Part shown: positions 53,483 through 62,510 of the stretch, one piece after another
Numbering within the stretch: the stretch's first letter is position 1
Layout of the letters: every line of letters starts with the position of its first letter
Origin: Zhengella sp020637775
GTDB lineage: Bacteria > Pseudomonadota > Alphaproteobacteria > Rhizobiales > Rhizobiaceae
Direction of reading: 5' to 3'
Assembly (NCBI RefSeq): GCF_041397485.1
Contig: NZ_JAWKWO010000001.1
Location: 124,001 to 188,000, forward strand
DNA: 64,000 nucleotides
Position numbers and translations under genes: made by a program
Notes under the pieces: model-generated
What the model was told of the DNA's origin: nothing
Database searches by the model: none
The model's input: only the letters and a program-made list of their open reading frames with translations

Positions 53483-54573
53483 AAATCGCCTTCTATGGCT
53501 CCAGCCTGCTTTCATCGCGGTGGAACGGCGCAGCCACCTATTACCGCGGCATGATCCGGGCGCTCGCCGCGCTTGGTTACCGGACCACATTCTTCGAACC
53601 GGATGTCTATGAAAGGCAACAGCACCGCGACATCGATCCGCCCGCGTGGTGCGACGTGGTTGTCTATGAGCCCCGCGCCGACGACCTGAAGCGTATCGCG
53701 GCGCGTGCCGGCGATGCCGACATCGTGGTCAAGGCGAGCGGTGTCGGCTTCGAGGACGACGCGCTTTTCGAAGCAGTCCTGCGGGCGGCGCGCCCGGATG
53801 CGATCACGGTCTTCTGGGACGTCGACGCGCCCGCCACGCTGGCCGGATTGCGCGGCGACGGCGACCATCCCTTGCACAACCATCTCAAGCGGGCCGACCT
53901 CGTGCTGACCTACGGGGGCGGCGACCCGATCGTCTACGGCTATCGCAGCCTTGGCGTGGAAACGTGCATACCCATTTACAACGCGCTTGATCCCGCCACG
54001 CATTTTTCGGTGCCGGAAGAAGTCCGTTTCGGGTCGGACCTCTCGCTTCTGGCAAACCGGCTGCCGGATCGCGAAGCGCGAATCGACGATTTCTTCTTCG
54101 GCCCCGCGAACGCGCTTCCGGAAAGGCGGTTCCTGCTGGGCGGCTCCGGCTGGGACGACAGGGCGCTGCCGGCGAATGTGCGATGGATCGGCCATGTCGG
54201 CACGGGCGACCACAATGCCTTCAACACCTCGCCGCTGGCGGTCCTCAATGTCAGCCGGGACAGCATGGCAGCCAACGGGTTTTCACCGGCCACCCGCGTA
54301 TTCGAGGCAGCCGGCGCCGGCGCCTGCCTGATCACGGACGACTGGGCCGGCCTGGACCTGTTTCTGAAACCGGAAGAGGAAGTGCTCGTTGCCCGGGACG
54401 GACAAGACGTGGCCGCCATCCTCTGCCGGCTCGACCCGCTCGACGCCCAGGTGATCGGCGAGCGGGCGCGCCGCCGGATCCTGGCCGAACACACCTATGA
54501 CCGGCGCGCCGCGACGGTCGATTCGCTTTTCAGCCGCCTGTTGAAGGCGCGCAGAATGGAGGCTGCCGAATGA
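53479..54573 (+). CDS. CgeB-family glycosyltransferase
   Basis: A 364-residue GT-B protein of the CgeB type, starting MKIAFYGSSLLSSRWNGAAT with the family's S-x-x-S-x-W-x-G-x-x pattern and a C-terminal glycosyltransferase lobe (LAVLNVSRDSMAANGFSPAT, RVFEAAGAGACLITD). CgeB was named from spore-coat maturation in Bacillus subtilis. Proteobacterial members lie in glycan clusters and their acceptors are unknown. It overlaps both neighbours by 4 bp and is the second of three tandem paralogues. Confidence 0.87.
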   Translation: MKIAFYGSSLLSSRWNGAATYYRGMIRALAALGYRTTFFEPDVYERQQHRDIDPPAWCDVVVYEPRADDLKRIAARAGDADIVVKASGVGFEDDALFEAVLRAARPDAITVFWDVDAPATLAGLRGDGDHPLHNHLKRADLVLTYGGGDPIVYGYRSLGVETCIPIYNALDPATHFSVPEEVRFGSDLSLLANRLPDREARIDDFFFGPANALPERRFLLGGSGWDDRALPANVRWIGHVGTGDHNAFNTSPLAVLNVSRDSMAANGFSPATRVFEAAGAGACLITDDWAGLDLFLKPEEEVLVARDGQDVAAILCRLDPLDAQVIGERARRRILAEHTYDRRAATVDSLFSRLLKARRMEAAE

Positions 54574-55682
54574 ACACGCCCCTGCGCCTTGTCTTCCTCG
54601 GCCTTTCCCTGTCCTCGTCCTGGGGAAACGGCCATGCAACCACATACCGGTCGCTGCTGCGCGGCCTCGCCGCCCGGAACCATGACGTGCTGTTCCTAGA
54701 ACGGGATGTTCCCTGGTACGCGGAAAACCGCGACATGCCGGCCCCGGACTTCTGCTCCCTGGAACTGTATGACGATCCCGCCGGCCTCGACGCCTTCCGG
54801 CCGCGCATCGAGGAGGCCGATGCCGTGATCGTCGGATCCTATGTTCCCGATGGCGCGGCGGTGATCGACCGTATCGCGGCCATGTCGCCCCGGCGCCTGT
54901 GCTTCTACGATATCGACACGCCGGTGACGCTGGCACGCCTGCAAAGCGGGGACGAGCACTTCCTGGCCCGCCGGCAGGTGCCGCAATTCGACATCTATTT
55001 CTCGTTCTCCGGCGGGCAGATCCTGGACCGGTTGAGCCGGGCCTTCGGCGCAAGGCGCGCCCTGCCCCTGTATTGCAGCGTCGACGAGACCCGTTACTTT
55101 CCGACCGACGAGGAGCCATGCTGGGATCTGGGCTATCTCGGCACCTACAGCCCCGACCGGCAGCCGGTGCTCGACCAGCTTCTGCTGAAGCCGGCCCGCC
55201 AACTGGGGCACATGCGCTTCGTCGTCGCGGGTCCGGGCTATCCCGATACGTCCGGCTGGCCCGCCAATGTGGAACACATTCCCCACCTGCCGCCCGGCGA
55301 GCATGCCCGGTTCTACAACCGCCAGCGCTTCACCCTGAACGTGACGCGGGCCGACATGGTGGCCGCCGGCTGGTCCCCCAGCGTCCGCCTGTTCGAGGCG
55401 GCGGCTTGCGCCACCCCTGTGATCAGCGACCGCTGGCGGGGCATTGGCGACTTCTTTCCGGAAGGCAGCGCCATCGCCATTGCCGACGGCCCGCGCGAGG
55501 TGGTTCGCATGCTGACCGGCAGGAGCCGGACGGATGCCGGGGAGATGGCGCGGGAGGCCCGGCGCATCGCCTTGCTGCGCCACACCGGCACGGCCCGCGC
55601 CCGCGAACTGGTTGATGCCCTTTCCGCCCTGCCAGCGCGGCGGCCCGACGCTTTCGAGGACGATCAAAGGAGGACGGCATGA
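54570..55682 (+). CDS. CgeB-family glycosyltransferase
   Basis: The third tandem CgeB-like protein, 370 residues. It opens LVFLGLSLSSSWGNGHATTY, has VGSYVPDGAAVIDRIAAMSP in the N-terminal lobe and TLNVTRADMVAAGWSPSVRL then FEAAACATPVISDRW in the C-terminal lobe, the same layout as its neighbour. The three copies are only moderately alike, so they probably transfer different sugars or act at successive steps. It overlaps the genes on either side by 4 bp. Confidence 0.87.
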   Translation: MNTPLRLVFLGLSLSSSWGNGHATTYRSLLRGLAARNHDVLFLERDVPWYAENRDMPAPDFCSLELYDDPAGLDAFRPRIEEADAVIVGSYVPDGAAVIDRIAAMSPRRLCFYDIDTPVTLARLQSGDEHFLARRQVPQFDIYFSFSGGQILDRLSRAFGARRALPLYCSVDETRYFPTDEEPCWDLGYLGTYSPDRQPVLDQLLLKPARQLGHMRFVVAGPGYPDTSGWPANVEHIPHLPPGEHARFYNRQRFTLNVTRADMVAAGWSPSVRLFEAAACATPVISDRWRGIGDFFPEGSAIAIADGPREVVRMLTGRSRTDAGEMAREARRIALLRHTGTARARELVDALSALPARRPDAFEDDQRRTA

Positions 55683-56731
55683 CCGGCGGCGTGCAAACTG
55701 AACCTGCCCGTCAGCGCACGGCGCTGGTGGCCGGCGGAGCCGGCTTTCTCGGGTCGCATCTGTGCGAGGCGCTTCTGGGCGAAGGCGCAAGCGTGATCTG
55801 CGTCGACAACCTGGTGACCGGACAGCAGGCCAATGTCGCCGCGCTGGACGAGCATCCGCGGTTCCGCTTCATCCGCCATGACGTGATGAAGGCGCTGCGC
55901 ATCGAGGAACCGGTGACGGAGATCTACAATCTTGCATCCGCCGCCTCGCCGCCGCGCTATCAGGCGCGGCCGGTTCACACCTTGATGACGAATGTGGCAG
56001 GCACGGCAAACCTGCTGGCGATGGCCCAGGCCAAGGGGGCGACATTCCTGCAGGCATCGACCAGCGAAGTCTACGGAGACCCTGAGGTGCATCCGCAGCC
56101 GGAGAGCTATCGCGGCCATGTCAACTGCACGGGACCGCGCGCCTGTTATGACGAGGGCAAGCGGGCGGCCGAGGCGCTGTGCTTCGATTTCCTGCGTTCC
56201 GGACGGGCGGATGTGCGCGTCGCGCGCATCTTCAACACTTATGGGCCGCGCATGGACCCGGAGGACGGCCGCGTGATCTCGAACCTCATCATGCAGGCCT
56301 GCGCCGGCCAGCCGCTGACGGTCCACGGTTCGGGCAGCCAGACACGTTCGTTCTGCTATGTCGATGATCTCATTGCCGGCCTGCTCGCGCTGATGCGGGT
56401 GGAACCGAACCCGATGGTGCCGGTGAATCTTGGCAATCCCGGTGAAATCACCGTGCATGACGTGGCCGACATGATCCTCGCGCGCATGCCGCATGCCGGC
56501 GATCCGGTCTTTCGCCCCCTGCCCCAGGACGATCCGCAACGCCGCTGCCCCGATATTTCGCTTGCCGGGCAATTGCTCGGCTGGCAGCCCCGCATCGCGT
56601 TCGAGGACGGCCTGGAGCGGACCATTGCATGGTTTTCGGCCTTTTATGGAGACAAGCCTGGCGAAAATCCACAACCGCCATACCCCATGGACGACGAGCA
56701 GGAACGCGATGAGCAGCAGATTGTCCAGTAA
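55679..56731 (+). CDS. UDP-glucuronate decarboxylase (UDP-xylose synthase)
   Basis: A 350-residue extended SDR closely matching UXS enzymes, which decarboxylate UDP-glucuronate to UDP-xylose. It shows AGGAGFLGSHLCEALL, NLASAASPPRYQARPVHTL, the signature GPRACYDEGKRAAEALCFDF with the catalytic Tyr-Lys pair, and RIFNTYGPRMDPEDGRVISN. There is no ArnA-type formyltransferase domain. It completes the Ugd-UXS route to a xylosyl donor inside the cluster. A short acidic tail beyond residue 320 overlaps the next gene by 23 bp. Confidence 0.93.
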   Translation: MTGGVQTEPARQRTALVAGGAGFLGSHLCEALLGEGASVICVDNLVTGQQANVAALDEHPRFRFIRHDVMKALRIEEPVTEIYNLASAASPPRYQARPVHTLMTNVAGTANLLAMAQAKGATFLQASTSEVYGDPEVHPQPESYRGHVNCTGPRACYDEGKRAAEALCFDFLRSGRADVRVARIFNTYGPRMDPEDGRVISNLIMQACAGQPLTVHGSGSQTRSFCYVDDLIAGLLALMRVEPNPMVPVNLGNPGEITVHDVADMILARMPHAGDPVFRPLPQDDPQRRCPDISLAGQLLGWQPRIAFEDGLERTIAWFSAFYGDKPGENPQPPYPMDDEQERDEQQIVQ

Positions 56732-57464
56732 TGCCGGGACGGGCCTGCGCGCTGAAATCGAGGCGCTCGGTCCGTGGTTCCAGAACCTGCGGATCGGCGG
56801 CCAGGAAACGGCCCCGGACCATTTTCTGGGCGACTATCCCGCCTTCAAGTGGCGCGGTTTCGCCCATGTCCTGCCGGACGATCTGGAAGGGCGCACCGTT
56901 CTCGATATCGGCTGCAATGCCGGCTTCTATTCCATCGAGATGAAACGGCGCAATGCCGGCCGTGTCGTGGGCATCGACAGCGATCCGCACTATCTGCGCC
57001 AGGCGCGCTTTGCCGCCCGCCATGCCGGCGTCGATATCGAACTGCACGAGATGTCGGTCTACGATCTTGCCCGCCTGGGCGAACGCTTCGACCTGGTGAT
57101 CTTCATGGGCGTTCTCTACCACCTGCGCCATCCGCTTCTGGCGCTGGACCTGATCCGCGAGCATGTGGCGAACGACCTGTTGCTGTTTCAGTCCCTCCAG
57201 CGCGGCGATGAAACGGTTTTCTCGCCGCGCGAGAACCATCCATTCGATGACTGGTCGGTTTTCGAGGAGCCGGGTTTCCCGCGCCTTTCCTTTGTCGAGA
57301 ACCGCTATGCCGGTGATCCGACCAACTGGTTCGTGCCCAACCGCGCCGGCGTGGAGGCCATGCTGCGAAGCGCGGGCTTCGGCGTGATCGCCCATCCCGA
57401 ACGCGAAGTCTATCTCTGCCGCATTGGCGACCGGCCGCCCTTCGTGCAGGCCCCGCCGCTGTGA
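56709..57464 (+). CDS. SAM-dependent methyltransferase, CmoB-like (TIGR04290-like)
   Basis: A 251-residue class I methyltransferase. The SAM motif is VLDIGCNAGFYSIEMKRR with the acidic residue in VVGIDSDPHYL. The N-terminal IEALGPWFQNLRIG and APDHFLGDYPAFKWRGFAHV resemble the tRNA carboxymethyl-uridine enzyme CmoB, but the sequence more closely recalls a separate family (TIGR04290, from memory) found in glycan cassettes, so a sugar or lipid substrate is more likely here. It starts inside the end of the decarboxylase gene and its stop overlaps a further GTG start (GTGA). Confidence 0.87.
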   Translation: MSSRLSSNAGTGLRAEIEALGPWFQNLRIGGQETAPDHFLGDYPAFKWRGFAHVLPDDLEGRTVLDIGCNAGFYSIEMKRRNAGRVVGIDSDPHYLRQARFAARHAGVDIELHEMSVYDLARLGERFDLVIFMGVLYHLRHPLLALDLIREHVANDLLLFQSLQRGDETVFSPRENHPFDDWSVFEEPGFPRLSFVENRYAGDPTNWFVPNRAGVEAMLRSAGFGVIAHPEREVYLCRIGDRPPFVQAPPL

Positions 57465-57647
57465 AGGCGGTGCGCGTCCTCGTCATCCTGTCTGGGTTAC
57501 ACGCTGCCGCCCCTGAAACTTTCCTGCCGCAGGCTGGGCGAAGTGGACGTCGGCATCACGCACAGGTTCATGGCTGCCCTGTTCGGCGTGCTGCTACAAG
57601 GCGGCGAACTGGCCGATCCGGCGCTCTGGCGCATCGGCGGACTGTGA
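57461..57647 (+). pseudogene. Possible short ORF broken by a +1 frameshift
   Basis: A GTG at 57461 overlapping the methyltransferase stop starts VKAVRVLVILSG and then loses sense. Dropping one T from the TT at 57497-57498 gives a 61-residue product continuing YTLPPLKLSCRRLGEVDV and ending FGVLLQGGELADPALWRIGGL at the TGA at 57645. The coupled start and balanced composition in the corrected frame suggest a real small gene or the remnant of a longer one. I do not recognise the family. It may also be chance. Confidence 0.35.
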
Positions 57648-57704
57648 CCGGTTCCTGCCTTTTCGAAACGGTGCCTGCGCCGCCGCAGATCACACATGGT
57701 TTGA

Positions 57705-59111
57705 CTATGGCTGCAGCAATGGCCCGCCCATGATGTCGAGCAGCGGCCCTGAGCCGATGCCGAACACGAACAGGAGGGCACCGGCGGCAAGCATCGCGGT
57801 GCCCGACCAGGTGCCAAGAATGGCTGATTGCCCTGCCGACGTGCCAAAACAGACCGGGGCAATCACGCGGGCGTAATAGAACAGCGAAACCACCGTATTG
57901 GCGATCGCCGCAGCGGCAAGCCAGGCATATCCGCCATCGATGGTGGCGAGGAACAGCAGCATCTTTCCGATGAAGCCGGCAAGGGGCGGAATTCCCACGA
58001 GCGAAAGGAGCGCGGCCACCAGGATGAATGCCGTCCATGGCCTGTCGCGAACAAGGCCGGCATAGTCACGGGCGGCCGTGCGCCCCCGCAGGTGGATGAC
58101 GGCACCGAAGGCTGCCAGGTTCGCCACCGTATAGCCGAGCAGGAAATACAGCAGCGCGGGCAGCGCGTCCGGAGCGAGGCCGATGACAGCCACAGCCATC
58201 AGGGCATAGCCGGACTGCGAGACCGATGACCAGCCGAGCAAACGGCGCAGATCGTCCTGCCACAGCGCGGCAAGATTGCCCAGCGTCATCGTGATGACCG
58301 CCAGAGCGGCGACGACCGGCCGCAGGGCCAAGACATCGGGGGGAAACAGCGATACGAACCGGGCGAGCGCGATGGCCCCGCCGATTTTGGGCGCAACGGT
58401 CAGGAAGGCGGCGGCTGGCGCGGGTGCCCCCTCCGCCACGTCCGGCATCCAGGCATGGGCAGGAACCGCACCAAGCTTGAATGCAAGCCCGATCGCCACG
58501 AGCCCCACCCCGGCTGAAAGCAGGGCGCTGTTTTCCGTGGATGCCAGTGTTGCCTCCAGGCCATGGTAATCCGTGGTCCCCAGCATGCCGAACACCAGAA
58601 CCACCCCGATGGCGAGCGCCGTGTTGGCAAGCGCTCCCATGAGGAAGTATTTCATTCCCGCCTCGACGGAGACGGCCCAGTCGCGGTGATAGGCAGCCAG
58701 CGTATAGCCGGTGACCGAGGACAGCAGCGCGCCCATGACAAGTTGCAGCAGGTCGGCCGCAGCCGCCATCGCCATGGCACCGAGGCAGGAGAACAGCAGG
58801 ATCGCGTAATACTCGCCATGCCGGCGGTCGCTCCGCATCCAGTCCGGCGAGAACGCGCAGACAGCCGCCGCTGTGCCAAGAACCATCAGCCGCCCCCAGA
58901 CGCTTGCTCCGTCGAGCGCCCAGACGCCGCTGAAGGTCAGCGTCTCACGCCCCGCCTGCGCCGCGCACAGCGCCATGGCCACGACGAGACCGGCGATGGC
59001 AACGGGCGCGCAGACCCATTGCCTTGCATGCGGCAAGAACGACGCAAGCAGGACAATTCCCACAGCCGTCAGCAGCACGGCCAATTCCGGAAGAATGTCG
59101 CCGACGGGCAT
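57705..59111 (-). CDS. nuoN: NADH-quinone oxidoreductase subunit N (divergent)
   Basis: An antiporter-like membrane subunit of complex I, 468 residues, about 14 helices. The TM7-8 region is well conserved (GLAFKLGAVPAHAWMPDVAE, GAPAPAAAFLTVAPKIGG with both channel lysines), and AGFIGKMLLFLA supplies the TM12 lysine. The usual TM5 Glu (motif I-E-L-L-S) is missing: here it reads MGALLSS with Ala128. ATG 59111 shares a base with the nuoM stop (TGATG). It is last in the operon and converges on the glycan cluster. Confidence 0.92.
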   Translation of the reverse strand: MPVGDILPELAVLLTAVGIVLLASFLPHARQWVCAPVAIAGLVVAMALCAAQAGRETLTFSGVWALDGASVWGRLMVLGTAAAVCAFSPDWMRSDRRHGEYYAILLFSCLGAMAMAAAADLLQLVMGALLSSVTGYTLAAYHRDWAVSVEAGMKYFLMGALANTALAIGVVLVFGMLGTTDYHGLEATLASTENSALLSAGVGLVAIGLAFKLGAVPAHAWMPDVAEGAPAPAAAFLTVAPKIGGAIALARFVSLFPPDVLALRPVVAALAVITMTLGNLAALWQDDLRRLLGWSSVSQSGYALMAVAVIGLAPDALPALLYFLLGYTVANLAAFGAVIHLRGRTAARDYAGLVRDRPWTAFILVAALLSLVGIPPLAGFIGKMLLFLATIDGGYAWLAAAAIANTVVSLFYYARVIAPVCFGTSAGQSAILGTWSGTAMLAAGALLFVFGIGSGPLLDIMGGPLLQP

Positions 59112-60604
59112 CAACGCGCACCGACGATGGCGGAAGCCCCCGCATTGACCAGGTCGAGCAGCCATCGCGGATAGAGACCGATCAGCACCACCAGGGCGAG
59201 CAAGGCGCCAAGGATCGCGGTTTCGCTCCGGTCAAGGTCGGGAAACGCGGCTCGCCGCTTCGGCAGGGCGCCGAAGAAAATCTGCTGGATCATCGAGAGA
59301 AACAGCGCGGCAGTGATCAGGATCCCCGAAAGGGCGATGGCCGCGAGCCATGGATAGACGGAGAAGGTGCCAGCAAAAATCTGGAACTCGGCCACGAAAC
59401 CGGCAAGCGCCGGCAGACCGAGGCTGGCGAAGGATGCGAGGATCATCGTGCCGGTCAAGCGTGGCGCAATTGCAGCAAGCCCGCCATAGTGGCCGATCTC
59501 GTAGTCCTGCGTGCGCCGCCAGAACCCGCCGGCGATCAGGAACAGAGAGCCGGTGATGAGACCGTGGGCGATCATCTCGGTCACCGCTCCGGTCAGCGCG
59601 AGCTGTCGGGCAGACCCGGCACTTTCGGCTGCCAGCGCTCCGGCCGCCGCAATGCCCAGCACGGTGTATCCCATGTGGTTGACCGACGTGTAGGCTATCC
59701 GCCGTTTCAGGTTTGGCTGGGCGAAGGCGACGAGCGCACCCCAGAGGATCGAGACCAGCGCGATCACGCCGATCAAAAGGGAATGGCGGGCAAAGGTTTC
59801 GGGCATCATCGACAGCGGAATCCGCACCATGCCGTAGGTACCCATCTTGAGCAGCACGCCGGCCAGGATTGCCGATGCCGGACCGGGCGCATCGACATGG
59901 GCCGGCGGCAGCCATGTATGGAAGGGAACCAGCGGCGTCTTGATGGCGAAACCGAGCATGAACCCGGCCAGGACCAGCGTGGCCGCAAGATCTGCACCGT
60001 CGCGCGGGCGGCGCGCGATCAATTCACGCATGTCGAAGGTCAGCGGGTCGCTCGCCAGGACCAGGCCGAGTATGGCCAGCAGCAGCGCCAGCGAACCGGC
60101 CAGCGTGTAGACGAAGAACTTGAGCGCCGCCGCCTGCGCGTCGCCATGGCCCCACCGGCCGACCAAGAAATACATTCCCACGAGGCTGAGATCGAAGAAG
60201 ACATAGAAGACAAGAAGGTCGAGCGTCAGCAGCAGGCCCAGCGACGCCCCCTCGAGAAACAGGAACCAGGCGTAATACCGGCGCGCACGGACCAGCGTAT
60301 CGGCCGGCCAGGCGATGGCGGCAAGGAACAGCAGGGCGCTCATCAAAGCGATCGAAAGCGAGATGCCATCGACGCCGACCCGCCATGACACGCCGAGCGC
60401 GGGGATCCATGGGACGCCGGCAACGGACTGGAAGACCGGAGCCCCGCCGGATGCATCGAAGCGGGTCCACACGGCCACGAGCAAGACCAGCGGCAGGATT
60501 GCCACAACGGTCGCGAACCTGCGGGCGGCCTTCTCGCCCATGCGCGGTGCGAGCGCGAGGAAGGCCGAGGCAAGGAGGGGGAGAAGAATGGCGAGTGTCA
60601 GCAT
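59111..60604 (-). CDS. nuoM: NADH-quinone oxidoreductase subunit M (divergent)
   Basis: A 497-residue antiporter-like subunit forming a proton channel. Conserved elements are FMLGFAIKTPLVPFHTWLPP (TM7 Lys), AHVDAPGPASAILAGVLLKM (TM8 Lys) and GFVAEFQIFAG (TM12 Glu). The TM5 Glu found in nearly all NuoM (E. coli Glu144, FFWExxL) is Asp138 here (VFFDLSLVGMYFL). The start at 60604 lies one base after the nuoL stop. Longer in-frame starts add non-hydrophobic residues within nuoL. Confidence 0.93.
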   Translation of the reverse strand: MLTLAILLPLLASAFLALAPRMGEKAARRFATVVAILPLVLLVAVWTRFDASGGAPVFQSVAGVPWIPALGVSWRVGVDGISLSIALMSALLFLAAIAWPADTLVRARRYYAWFLFLEGASLGLLLTLDLLVFYVFFDLSLVGMYFLVGRWGHGDAQAAALKFFVYTLAGSLALLLAILGLVLASDPLTFDMRELIARRPRDGADLAATLVLAGFMLGFAIKTPLVPFHTWLPPAHVDAPGPASAILAGVLLKMGTYGMVRIPLSMMPETFARHSLLIGVIALVSILWGALVAFAQPNLKRRIAYTSVNHMGYTVLGIAAAGALAAESAGSARQLALTGAVTEMIAHGLITGSLFLIAGGFWRRTQDYEIGHYGGLAAIAPRLTGTMILASFASLGLPALAGFVAEFQIFAGTFSVYPWLAAIALSGILITAALFLSMIQQIFFGALPKRRAAFPDLDRSETAILGALLALVVLIGLYPRWLLDLVNAGASAIVGAR

Positions 60605-60605
60605 G

Positions 60606-62510
60606 TCATCCGGTCCATGCAAGAACGACGACGGCGGCCAGCACACCGGCGGCCATGGCGGCGTAGTAGTGGTGGGACATCCCGGTCTGCAGACGCCGGG
60701 CATCGCTACCGCCGATGCCGACGAGACGGGCGGAGCCCTGGGGAATGCCATCGGCGAGACCCTCGCAGAAACGCCTTCCAATCCGGGCAAGCCTGGTGGT
60801 TGCCGCCGCCAAGCCTTTGATGCAGCCGTCGATCATGGTCCGGTCGGCGCGCGACAGGGCTGGCGAAACGGCATGCGCGGCCCTGGCAAGGCTGCGCGGC
60901 AGGGCATCCAGAATCCCGTCGTCGACCCGACAGGCAATCCGGCAAAGCCCCGTGAAAGGCCGCACAACCAGCGCATCGATCACCGCCGGAAGACCCAGCC
61001 AGGCAGCCATCCGTTCCGCCGGTCCACTGGTTCCAAGCGTTGGCCATTGGCGCGCAAGGCCCGTTCCGGCCGCCAGGCCGACCGCCAGAAAAGCAAGCGA
61101 GGCTGCCTTGCCCGCCGTCGTCGATACAGGCAGTTCCATGGCAAGAAATCCGGCTGCGGCGGCATGAAATCCGGGAATCCAGAAAACGCTCATGGCGAGC
61201 ACGAAGGCGGCCAGAACCGCGATGGCCGCCGTCTCCGCGGCGTTTGGCTTTCCGCTGCCCGTGGACCGGTCGCCAAGGCCGAAGACCAGCAATTGCCAGC
61301 GCGCGGCATAGGCCCCGGTGAATGCACCCGCGACCATGACCGCGATGCCGGCCCACGGGCTGGCATGGATGGCCGCAGCCGTGACGAGTTCCTTGCTCCA
61401 GCCGCCGCCTGATGGCGGAATGCCCGCAAGCGCGATTGCTCCAAGCACCGCGCAGCCTGCAACCAGCGGCATGGTGCCGGCAAAACCGAGCCGGTGAAGG
61501 AGAAAGGACCGTCCGCGCCTGCCGGCCGTTCCGGCGGCCAGGAACAGCAGGGCCTTGAAGGCTGCATGAGCCGCAAGATGCAGAAGGGCCGCACCGGGAA
61601 AGCCGGCGCCGGCAGCAACGAACATGAGGCCGAAATGAGCCGAAGTGGAGGCCGCGAGCAGCTTCTTTGCATGGGGCTGCACGATCGCGACAAATCCGCC
61701 AGCCAGCGCGGTAGCCGCTCCGATGGCCATGGCCGATGCGGCGAAGCCGGGCGCGGCAGCGAGATGGGAATGAAGCCGGATCAGCAGGAAAGCCCCGGCG
61801 GCGACCATGGTGGCGGCGTGGAGCAATGCTGAAACCGCGGTCGGGCCAGCCATCGCCCGAAACAGCCATGGCGAAAAGGGGAGCTGACCGGATTTGGCCG
61901 CGGCAGACAGAAGAATGCCGGATACGGCGACCGCGAGCGGCGTTCCTGACAGGCGGGCCATGTCATCGAAGGCAAACGAACCGGTGCCGGCAAACAGAGC
62001 CATGGCGGCGGCAAACAGCCCGAGATCGCCCAGGCGCGTGGCGATGAAGGCGTAGAGGCCTGTCGCCGGGCTTCCCGCATCGCGCCAGGTGTGTCCGATC
62101 AGCGCCCATGAGCAGGCGCCGACGATTTCCCAGCCGATCAGGAGTGTCAGCAAATCGGCCGCGATCACCAGCACTTCCATGCCCGCGACGAAGAGGAGAA
62201 GCAGTGCCGCCAGCCTGGCCAGCCCCCGTTCGTCTTCATGCGCGGCGGCATAAGCCATGACCGGCAAGGCGATCAGCGGCACGAGAACCGCCATCACAGC
62301 GGCGGCAGGGACAAAGGCGGCGGAGAGCACGAGCGTGTCGCTCCAGGCGACAGTGCCGGTCCATGCGCGGGCGGCGCCGAAGACGGCGAAGAGGCCGGTT
62401 GCAAGAAGAACGGCGCAGCCTGCCAACCCGGTCGCCACGCGCCGGCGCGGTGCCGCGACAGCCAAAGCGAGACCGGCAAGGGCCGGGCCGATGGGCAAGA
62501 GCCAGATCAT
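60606..62510 (-). CDS. nuoL: NADH-quinone oxidoreductase subunit L
   Basis: The distal antiporter-like subunit, 634 residues, with the long lateral amphipathic C-terminal extension. The channel residues are in place: Glu128 in LIGWEIVGACSW, Lys206 in AAAKSGQLPFSPWLFRAMAG, His in SALLHAATMVAAG, HAAFKALLFLAAG and the late Lys in GGGWSKELVTAAAI. So NuoL keeps the standard pattern while K, M and N do not. ATG 62510 overlaps the nuoK stop (TGATG). Confidence 0.93.
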   Translation of the reverse strand: MIWLLPIGPALAGLALAVAAPRRRVATGLAGCAVLLATGLFAVFGAARAWTGTVAWSDTLVLSAAFVPAAAVMAVLVPLIALPVMAYAAAHEDERGLARLAALLLLFVAGMEVLVIAADLLTLLIGWEIVGACSWALIGHTWRDAGSPATGLYAFIATRLGDLGLFAAAMALFAGTGSFAFDDMARLSGTPLAVAVSGILLSAAAKSGQLPFSPWLFRAMAGPTAVSALLHAATMVAAGAFLLIRLHSHLAAAPGFAASAMAIGAATALAGGFVAIVQPHAKKLLAASTSAHFGLMFVAAGAGFPGAALLHLAAHAAFKALLFLAAGTAGRRGRSFLLHRLGFAGTMPLVAGCAVLGAIALAGIPPSGGGWSKELVTAAAIHASPWAGIAVMVAGAFTGAYAARWQLLVFGLGDRSTGSGKPNAAETAAIAVLAAFVLAMSVFWIPGFHAAAAGFLAMELPVSTTAGKAASLAFLAVGLAAGTGLARQWPTLGTSGPAERMAAWLGLPAVIDALVVRPFTGLCRIACRVDDGILDALPRSLARAAHAVSPALSRADRTMIDGCIKGLAAATTRLARIGRRFCEGLADGIPQGSARLVGIGGSDARRLQTGMSHHYYAAMAAGVLAAVVVLAWTG

